From Xanthomonas cassavae CFBP 4642 (GTDB lineage Bacteria > Pseudomonadota > Gammaproteobacteria > Xanthomonadales > Xanthomonadaceae), in NCBI RefSeq assembly GCF_000454545.1, contig NZ_CM002139.1:784388-848387 (forward strand): 64,000 nt of DNA. The letters are read 5' to 3'. Below are positions 58,713-64,000 of this stretch, piece after piece. Position numbers and translations under genes: made by a program. The notes under the pieces were generated by a model. It saw only the letters and a program-made list of their open reading frames with translations, ran no database searches and was not told where the DNA came from. Position 1 is the first letter of the stretch. Each line of letters starts with the position of its first letter.

Positions 58713-59381
58713 AATGCTGCATGTCAGAGATACGGCTCAAGCGACGGGAAGGTGCCGGCCGTTGGAGATGGCCCACAGCACAAGGCAGCAGGGCATCTCA
58801 CCACAGCTCAGCCCGCCTGGCTGGGTTAGAGCAAGCGTTACCGTAATGGTGATACTGATCCGCCATCCATAGCGTTGGTCAAACTCAGCAAGTAGAGAGG
58901 TTTTTTTCTTATTGAACGCGCTTGGACGGCGGTTCTTAGCTCTGCCAGGCTGCCGCCCACCTGGCATCCATTTGCTGGCTGGGCCAGCGTTCCGCACGCC
59001 TAGCTGGTGCAGGGATCCGCAGGGATATCGTCACCCCTGGAGTGCCACCCATAGCGTTGCTGCGGTTGCGTCTGCGTGCATTGCAGGTGGTGCAGCAAAA
59101 GCACCATACGAAGCGTGCAGGCGTGGCGGGGCGACGATTGCGCGCGCAGATCGTATAGAGGCGGCCGGCGCGTAAGCTGCGGATGGGGGAGGCTCTGGGC
59201 CGCCATGCCTCGATACCACCCCTCAGCCGCTCGATCGAACTCCGATCAACGCCCTAGCCTGCGTGATGGCAGATCCCCCTGCCACGCAGCCGTAGCAGTG
59301 ACTTTAGGGGTATATCTGGGGGTATTTGAAACAGCTGCTTGCCGTAAAAGCGATTAAAAACAGATGTTTACTTTAATTTAA
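58713..59381. other. 669-bp right-end region of the element
   Basis: No convincing gene is present. It contains two CATAGCGTTG direct repeats about 180 bp apart (near 58868 and 59050), two GGGGTAT motifs close to attR (near 59307 and 59319) that resemble the GGGGGTAT near 44365 at the left end, and an AT-rich stretch just before attR. These could be integrase arm sites and an integration-host-factor-type bend region. Confidence 0.45.
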
Positions 59382-59399
59382 TGGAGGCTGATCCTGCCT
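59382..59399. repeat. attR core repeat
   Basis: This is identical to attL over 18 bp. Here the core is followed by CC, so the sequence GGAGGC-TGATCCT-GCCTCC is a complete hairpin; at attL the last two stem bases are changed by the element. The unoccupied site therefore probably contained the whole hairpin. Confidence 0.86.
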
Positions 59400-59544
59400 C
59401 CGCCCGTCGTCCCTGCTATGGCCTTCCATGCTCCGGGTCGGCGATGACACAGGCATGACAGCCAGGTTATGCGCGTATTCACGATTCACGCATCGACCCG
59501 CTGCTAGCCTCCCATCACCCTCATTACCATCATCGGCAGTGCGC

Positions 59545-60474
59545 ATGGCTCCGTCCCACTGGCGATTGATCCTCAACGGCAAGTCCACCGACAACGAGGA
59601 CGTGCGCCAGGCAGTGCGCAGCCTGCGTGAGCGCGGGGTCCAGCTGGAGGTACGGGTCACCTGGGAAGAAGGCGACGCCGAGCGTTATGTCGCCGAAGCC
59701 GTAGCCGACGGCGTGCATACCGTGGTGGCCGCTGGCGGGGATGGCACCCTGAGCGAAGTGGCCGCCGCGCTCGCCCATCACCAGGGCGATGCCGCCACGC
59801 TGCCCTCGCTGGGCCTGGTGCCGCTGGGCACCGCCAACGACTTCGCCACGGCCGCGAACATCCCTATCGGCCCCATCGACGCGCTCGATCTGATCGCCAG
59901 CCGCCCGGCGCAGGCGATCGACCTGCTGCGCCTGGACACCGCGCACGGGCCGCACTGGTGCGCCAATGTCGCCAGTGGCGGGTTCGGCACCCAGGTCACC
60001 GTGGAAACCGACGAAGGCCTGAAGAAGATGCTTGGCGGGCTGGCCTACCTGATCACCGGCATGTCGCGGCTGGGCCGGATCGACCCGATCAGCGCACGCT
60101 TCAGCGGCCCGGACTTCAGCTGGGAAGGCGAGTTCATCGCGCTTGGCCTGGGCAACGGGCGCCAGGCCGGCGGTGGCCAGGCGCTGTGCCCGGACGCGCT
60201 GATCGACGATGGCTTGCTCGACGTCACCATCGTGCCCGCACTCAACGGCGAGGTGGCCGCCACGCTCGGCACCCTGGTGACCAGCGGCAAGCAGGCTGCG
60301 CTCGAACGTGTGGCCGTGCGTGCGCGGCTACCGTGGCTGGAGATCGCCTCGCATCAGCCGCTCACGCTGAACCTGGACGGCGAGCCGGAGACCGCGTTGC
60401 AGTTCCGCATCGACTGCGTGCCGGCGCGGTTGCGGATGCACTTGCCCGCCCAGTGCCCACTGGTCGGTGGGTGA
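59545..60474 (+). CDS. yegS: YegS-like lipid kinase
   Basis: The 309-residue protein belongs to the diacylglycerol kinase catalytic family. The nucleotide-binding loop [15 protein letters not shown] (about 74-88) and [18 protein letters not shown] (about 104) are the family signatures, and [20 protein letters not shown] with [10 protein letters not shown] follows in the C-terminal domain. YegS phosphorylates lipids such as phosphatidylglycerol in vitro. The ATG at 59545 opens [14 protein letters not shown], matching the family's short N-terminus. It is the first chromosomal gene after attR. Confidence 0.93.
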   Translation: MAPSHWRLILNGKSTDNEDVRQAVRSLRERGVQLEVRVTWEEGDAERYVAEAVADGVHTVVAAGGDGTLSEVAAALAHHQGDAATLPSLGLVPLGTANDFATAANIPIGPIDALDLIASRPAQAIDLLRLDTAHGPHWCANVASGGFGTQVTVETDEGLKKMLGGLAYLITGMSRLGRIDPISARFSGPDFSWEGEFIALGLGNGRQAGGGQALCPDALIDDGLLDVTIVPALNGEVAATLGTLVTSGKQAALERVAVRARLPWLEIASHQPLTLNLDGEPETALQFRIDCVPARLRMHLPAQCPLVGG

Positions 60475-60478
60475 GGCT

Positions 60479-60493
60479 GGGAATCGGGAATCG
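60479..60493. repeat. Two GGGAATC heptamers
   Basis: GGGAATCGGGAATCG follows the yegS stop; it is the complement-type relative of the CGATTCC array at 18994-19028. Confidence 0.65.
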
Positions 60494-60595
60494 CAAGAGC
60501 GGCAGCGCTTCGCCTTGCAACCGTGCGTTGCGGTTGAGCGGTGTTCTTCGCTGCAGGCTGCTGCCCTGGGCGTGCAGTTGCGCTACAGTAGGTGC

Positions 60596-60704
60596 GTGTC
60601 CCGCCTGACGACCCCACGCTCCTTCTCTTCCGCTCGCCGCTGGTGGCGATGGTGGCCCGTTGCCGTCGTCCGCCCCGCCACAGAGTCCCGGAAGGAAAGT
60701 CGTC
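60596..60704 (+). promoter_or_regulatory. Trp-rich leader frame before trpE
   Basis: In the frame of the GTG at 60596 the codons at 60641-60655 read WWRWW (TGG TGG CGA TGG TGG), within 64 bp of the trpE start. Clustered Trp codons just upstream of a trp gene are the hallmark of ribosome-mediated control. A TACAGT hexamer at about 60584 could be a -10 box placing transcription start near the GTG. GTGGCG (60643) can pair with CGCCAC (60676). The frame has no stop before trpE and no T-run follows, so classic transcription attenuation is not shown; translational coupling is possible. Confidence 0.45.
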
Positions 60705-62180
60705 TTGATCACTGCAGAGCAGTTCCAGCGCCAGGCCGCGGAAGGTCACACCCGTATCCCCGTTGTCCGCGAAGTGCTGTCCGACCTGGACACGCCGCTG
60801 TCGGTCTATCTGAAGCTCGCCGACGGCGCCTACACCTATCTGTTCGAATCGGTCGAGGGCGGTGAGCGCTTCGGGCGCTACTCCATCATCGGCCTGCCGG
60901 CACGGCGCGTGTACAGCTTCCGCGGTCACACGCTGGAGGTCAGCGAACACGGCGAAGTCATCGACACCCGGCAGGTCGCCGACCCGCTGGCTGAGGTGGA
61001 TGCACTGCGTGCCGAGCATTCGGTGCCGCAACTCGATGGCCTGCCCGGCTTCACCGGCGGGCTGGTCGGCTGGTTCGGCTTCGAGTGCATCCAGTACATC
61101 GAGCCGCGCCTGGGCACCGGCGACAAGCCCGACGAACTCGGCACGCCCGATATCCTGCTGATGCTCTCCGAAGAGCTGGCGGTGTTCGACAACCTTAAGG
61201 GCCGTCTGTATCTGATCGTGCATGCCGACCCGCGTCAGCCGCAGGCCTATGTACGCGCCAACCGGCGTCTGGACGAGCTGGCGCATCGCCTGCGTCAGGG
61301 CGGCGCCGGCTACCCGCAGGCGCAGATTTCCGACGCCATCGACGAATCGGATTTCCATTCCTCGTTTACCCGCGAGCAATACCACGCGGTGGTGCGCAAG
61401 GCACAGGAATACGTGCGCGCCGGCGACATCTTCCAGGTGGTGCCCTCGCAGCGGTTGCGTGTGCCGTTCCGTGCGCGCCCGGTGGATGTGTATCGCGCCT
61501 TGCGTGCGTTGAATCCATCTCCCTACATGTATTTTCTGGATGTCGGCGGCACGCAAGTCGTCGGCTCCTCGCCGGAAATCCTGGCGCGCCTGCGCGATGG
61601 CGTAGTCACCGTGCGTCCCATCGCCGGCACCCGCCCGCGCGGTGCAACGCCAGAGCTGGACAAGGCACTGGAAGAAGAGTTGCTGGCCGACCCGAAAGAG
61701 CGCGCCGAGCACGTGATGTTGATCGACCTGGGCCGCAACGATGTCGGCCGCGTGGCCGAGCCGGGCTCGGTCAAGGTGGGCGAGCAGTTCGTGATCGAAC
61801 GCTATAGCCACGTCATGCACATCGTCAGCGAGGTCACCGGCACGCTCAAGGCCGGCCTGAATTACAGCGATGTGCTACGCGCCACCTTCCCGGCCGGCAC
61901 CGTCAGCGGTGCACCGAAGATCCGCGCGCTGGAAATCATCCGCGAGCTGGAGCCGGTCAAGCGCAATGTGTATTCCGGTGCGGTCGGCTATATCGGCTGG
62001 CATGGCGATGCGGATACCGCCATCGCCATCCGCACAGCAGTGATCCAGGACGGCTACCTGTATGTGCAGGCCGGCGGCGGCGTGGTCTACGACTCCGACC
62101 CCGACCTGGAATGGCAGGAAACCATGAACAAGGGACGTGCGCTGTTTCGCGCAGTTGCCCAGGCGGCAAAGGGCTTGTGA
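60705..62180 (+). CDS. trpE: Anthranilate synthase component I
   Basis: The 491-residue chorismate-utilising enzyme makes anthranilate with TrpG, the first committed step of tryptophan synthesis. Characteristic segments are the N-terminal [22 protein letters not shown] pattern ([20 protein letters not shown]), [53 protein letters not shown] and [19 protein letters not shown]. The start is a TTG at 60705 after GGAAGGAAAG; no ATG lies in a suitable place. Its stop shares one base with the next gene's ATG. The LLES-type feedback-binding residues were not checked in detail. Confidence 0.97.
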   Translation: MITAEQFQRQAAEGHTRIPVVREVLSDLDTPLSVYLKLADGAYTYLFESVEGGERFGRYSIIGLPARRVYSFRGHTLEVSEHGEVIDTRQVADPLAEVDALRAEHSVPQLDGLPGFTGGLVGWFGFECIQYIEPRLGTGDKPDELGTPDILLMLSEELAVFDNLKGRLYLIVHADPRQPQAYVRANRRLDELAHRLRQGGAGYPQAQISDAIDESDFHSSFTREQYHAVVRKAQEYVRAGDIFQVVPSQRLRVPFRARPVDVYRALRALNPSPYMYFLDVGGTQVVGSSPEILARLRDGVVTVRPIAGTRPRGATPELDKALEEELLADPKERAEHVMLIDLGRNDVGRVAEPGSVKVGEQFVIERYSHVMHIVSEVTGTLKAGLNYSDVLRATFPAGTVSGAPKIRALEIIRELEPVKRNVYSGAVGYIGWHGDADTAIAIRTAVIQDGYLYVQAGGGVVYDSDPDLEWQETMNKGRALFRAVAQAAKGL

Positions 62181-63229
62181 TGGACGGGCAGGGCAGCGCC
62201 GCGCGCATCAGCTTTCGCAACGACTACAGCGAAGGTGCGCATCCGCGTTTGCTGCAGGCATTGGCGCAGGCCAGTGCCGAGCAGTGCGCCGGCTACGGCA
62301 CCGATCGGCACACAGCGCGTGCGGTTGTGTTGATCCGCAATGCAGTCGCGCAGCCGCAGGCCGACGTGCATCTGCTGGTGGGCGGCACGCAGACCAACCT
62401 GATCGCAATCAGCGCGTTCTTGCGCCCGCATCAGGCGGTCATCGCGGTGGAAGCCGGGCATATCGCCACGCACGAAACCGGAGCTATCGAGGCGACCGGC
62501 CACAAAGTGCTCACCGTGCCGGCGCTGCACGACAAGCTGACGCCTGCGCTGCTCCAGCCCGTGCTTGCTGTGCACAGCAATGAGCACATGGTGCAGCCGC
62601 GCCTGGTCTACATTTCCAACAGCACCGAAAGCGGCACCATCTACACCCGCGCCGAACTCGAAGCATTGTCACGCTTCTGTCGCGCACACGATCTGCTGCT
62701 GTATCTCGACGGCGCGCGGCTGGGCGCAGCGCTGACTGCCAACGGTAACGATCTGGATCTGCCGACCATTGCCGCCCTCACCGATGCGTTCTACATCGGC
62801 GGCACCAAGAACGGTGCGCTGCTCGGCGAGGCCTTGGTCGTGATCCATCCTGCCCTGCAGGCCGATCTGCGCTACCTCATCAAGCAACGCGGCGCGCTGC
62901 TGGCCAAGGGCATGGTGTTAGGCGCGCAGTTCGCCACCTTGTTCGAAGACGGCTTGTTCTTCGAACTGGCCGCGCACGCCAACGCCATGGCGCAGCGCCT
63001 GCGCGCCGGGCTGCTGGCCGCGGGCGTGGAATTCACCAGCGACTCGCCGACCAACCAGCAATTCGTCGCCGTCACCGCCCAGCAGGCCGAGCAGATCGCG
63101 CGCCGCTACGACTTCGAATGCTGGGAAACGCGCAGCGATGGGCGGCTGGTCATTCGCTTCGTGACCTCGTGGGCGACGAATCTCCATCATGTCGATGGAC
63201 TTGTAAATTATCTTACTAGGAGAGATTGA
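62180..63229 (+). CDS. ltaE: Threonine aldolase-like PLP enzyme (altered C-terminus)
   Basis: The 349-residue fold-type I PLP protein resembles low-specificity L-threonine aldolases and other beta-eliminating lyases. SFRNDYSEGAHPRLLQAL, HLLVGGTQTNLIAI, VEAGHIATHETGAIEATG and LLYLDGARLGAAL are typical, and the PLP Lys lies in AFYIGGTKNGALLGEALV. It is translationally coupled to trpE by a one-base overlap (TGATG). The last about 12 codons (VDGLVNYLTRRD) are AT-richer and coincide with the start of the AT-rich RelA-like gene, so the native tail was probably replaced by recombination. Confidence 0.86.
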   Translation: MDGQGSAARISFRNDYSEGAHPRLLQALAQASAEQCAGYGTDRHTARAVVLIRNAVAQPQADVHLLVGGTQTNLIAISAFLRPHQAVIAVEAGHIATHETGAIEATGHKVLTVPALHDKLTPALLQPVLAVHSNEHMVQPRLVYISNSTESGTIYTRAELEALSRFCRAHDLLLYLDGARLGAALTANGNDLDLPTIAALTDAFYIGGTKNGALLGEALVVIHPALQADLRYLIKQRGALLAKGMVLGAQFATLFEDGLFFELAAHANAMAQRLRAGLLAAGVEFTSDSPTNQQFVAVTAQQAEQIARRYDFECWETRSDGRLVIRFVTSWATNLHHVDGLVNYLTRRD

Positions 63230-63230
63230 A

Positions 63231-63974
63231 GTGGCGTTCGTGAAGCCTGCCTATTCAAGGAAGCAGATTAGTCGAGCAGGAGATCTCCTAGTAAATCCGA
63301 ATGCTTCGGATGAAGAATTGATGTGGGCCGCGGATGTTCTAACTAACTGGCGTGCTTGTCATGGCTATCCAATTAATACTTTCCAAGCAACGTTGAGAAA
63401 CAAGCTTAAGGTTATTGATCAGCAGGCTATTGTCGCTCAGCGACTGAAGCGAACTCCTTCCATAATCCTCAAGCTACAACGTTTCGAGGGGATGAAGCTT
63501 GCAAGGATGCAGGACATTGGTGGTCTGCGAGCAATTGTTGGTTCAATAGCTAAGCTTAATAGGCTTGAGTTCGCATATAGGAATTCTGCTTTTTCGCACG
63601 ACTTGTCGCACTCTAAGAATTATGTTCAGGTGCCGAAGGATGATGGGTATCGCGGCATTCATATGATATATAAATATGACAATCCCCTGGCGCCAGAGTA
63701 TGAGGGGTTGTCAGTTGAATTGCAGTTCCGCACGCGAGTCCAGCACGCTTGGGCAACTGCGGTAGAGACTATGGGGACTTTTCTAGGACAAGCTCTGAAA
63801 TCTGGACAGGGCTCAGCAGAATGGAAAATTTTTTTTGTGGTGGCAAGTGCAGCGCTAGCTGCTGTGGAGAGAACTGCCCCAGTTCCAGGATTTGAGAATT
63901 TCCTGATTAGCCCTGACCATCAGCCGCCTGTCGCAGGATCTGCGCCGCGCTGGGTGGATGCTGCTGTCACCTGA
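63231..63974 (+). CDS. RelA/SpoT-domain protein, AT-rich and probably C-terminally truncated
   Basis: The 247-residue protein (GTG start, AGGAGAG 8 bp upstream) has RelA/SpoT synthetase motifs: LARMQDIGGLRAIV (about 93-106), the GYRGIHMIYKYDN loop (about 139) and VELQFRTRVQHAWATAVETMG. Such small alarmone synthetases make or modify nucleotides and several act as toxins or in phage defence. The gene is AT-rich unlike its neighbours. Its last about 20 residues ([20 protein letters not shown]) are encoded by GC-rich flanking DNA in a new frame, so the C-terminal part of the original protein is missing. Activity is uncertain. Confidence 0.82.
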   Translation: MAFVKPAYSRKQISRAGDLLVNPNASDEELMWAADVLTNWRACHGYPINTFQATLRNKLKVIDQQAIVAQRLKRTPSIILKLQRFEGMKLARMQDIGGLRAIVGSIAKLNRLEFAYRNSAFSHDLSHSKNYVQVPKDDGYRGIHMIYKYDNPLAPEYEGLSVELQFRTRVQHAWATAVETMGTFLGQALKSGQGSAEWKIFFVVASAALAAVERTAPVPGFENFLISPDHQPPVAGSAPRWVDAAVT

Positions 63975-63993
63975 AGCCAACGAGGTGGCGTGA
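63907..63993 (+). pseudogene. Remnant of a GC-rich gene under the RelA-like 3' end
   Basis: In a different frame from the RelA-like gene, a short stretch reads LTISRLSQDLRRAGWMLLSPEANEVA and ends with TGA at 63991-63993, sharing one base with an ATG that starts another gene at the window edge (63993). The TGATG overlap matches the coupling used by the genes before it. It looks like the last codons of a native operon gene whose 5' part was replaced by the RelA-like insert. The family is not recognised. Confidence 0.55.
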
Positions 63994-64000
63994 TGAGTAT

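Larger units (their letters stand above)
44226..59399. mobile_element. P4-like integrated element (putative phage satellite), 15.2 kb
   Basis: The element is bounded by an 18-bp direct repeat (TGGAGGCTGATCCTGCCT) at 44226 and 59382. From left to right it encodes a P4-type tyrosine integrase, an AlpA-like protein, an Ogr/Delta-like zinc finger, small overlapping genes, a Toprim protein, a DUF927-type ATPase, a coiled-coil protein, an IS30-family insertion, a DUF4365 gene pair, and an effector/immunity pair. No capsid, tail or packaging gene is visible, as expected of a satellite. Classification is by gene content and order; the repeats and the content are seen directly. Confidence 0.85.

Overview
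The window is GC-rich chromosomal DNA of a gamma-proteobacterium of the genus Xanthomonas or a very close relative. The evidence is gene content rather than any single marker: a tryptophan 2,3-dioxygenase whose active-site numbering matches the Xanthomonas enzyme, a glgX/treY glycogen-trehalose cluster, type IV secretion effectors ending in the Xanthomonas VirD4-interacting domain (XVIPCD), a VirK remnant, and several REP/MITE-like repeat families. The species cannot be fixed from this window.

Layout. 1-4.7 kb: treY (5' truncated by the window edge), a DUF2934 protein, glgX and an NAD(P)-binding protein. 4.8-10.4 kb: an SDR oxidoreductase, a FAD/NAD(P)-binding protein, a broken virK, a DUF6172 protein and an RhlE-type helicase. 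10.9-15 kb: a branched-chain 2-oxoacid dehydrogenase operon (E1alpha, E1beta, an SH3-domain protein, E2) whose E2 linker is encoded by an inverted pair of REP-like elements. 15.2-18.8 kb: a large secreted nuclease-like protein. 19-26 kb: aromatic amino acid catabolism (kynA, a MarR regulator, hpd, hmgA) with a peptide transporter and a thioredoxin-like lipoprotein. 27.5-33.4 kb: a six-gene Mrp-type cation/proton antiporter operon. 33.5-44.2 kb: an epimerase-like protein, an Mpo1-like protein, a frameshifted M4 protease, a T4SS effector with a probable immunity lipoprotein, purC, a J-domain protein, an outer membrane protein, rpe and a GNAT acetyltransferase.

44,226-59,399 is a 15.2-kb integrated element bounded by an 18-bp direct repeat. 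It has a P4-type integrase, an AlpA-like regulator, an Ogr/Delta-like zinc finger, several small overlapping genes, a Toprim protein and a DUF927-type ATPase, and it looks like a phage satellite. Its cargo is an IS30-family insertion, an AT-richer two-gene module (DUF4365 protein plus an unknown partner) that resembles a defence locus, and an effector/immunity pair (AHH/HNH-like nuclease with a frameshifted XVIPCD tail, and Imm11). GTTAC repeats at 9-10 bp spacing lie near both ends and suggest a replication origin or arm-type sites.

59.5-64 kb: a YegS-like lipid kinase, trpE with a Trp-codon-rich stretch just upstream, a threonine aldolase-like enzyme, and an AT-rich RelA/SpoT-domain gene inserted between it and the remnant of another gene.

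Together the window is a housekeeping backbone interrupted by two accessory patches (44.2-59.4 kb and about 63.2-63.9 kb). Interbacterial competition appears twice, each time with the immunity gene directly upstream of an XVIPCD effector gene. Four genes carry apparent frameshifts; each could be a real pseudogene or a base-calling error.
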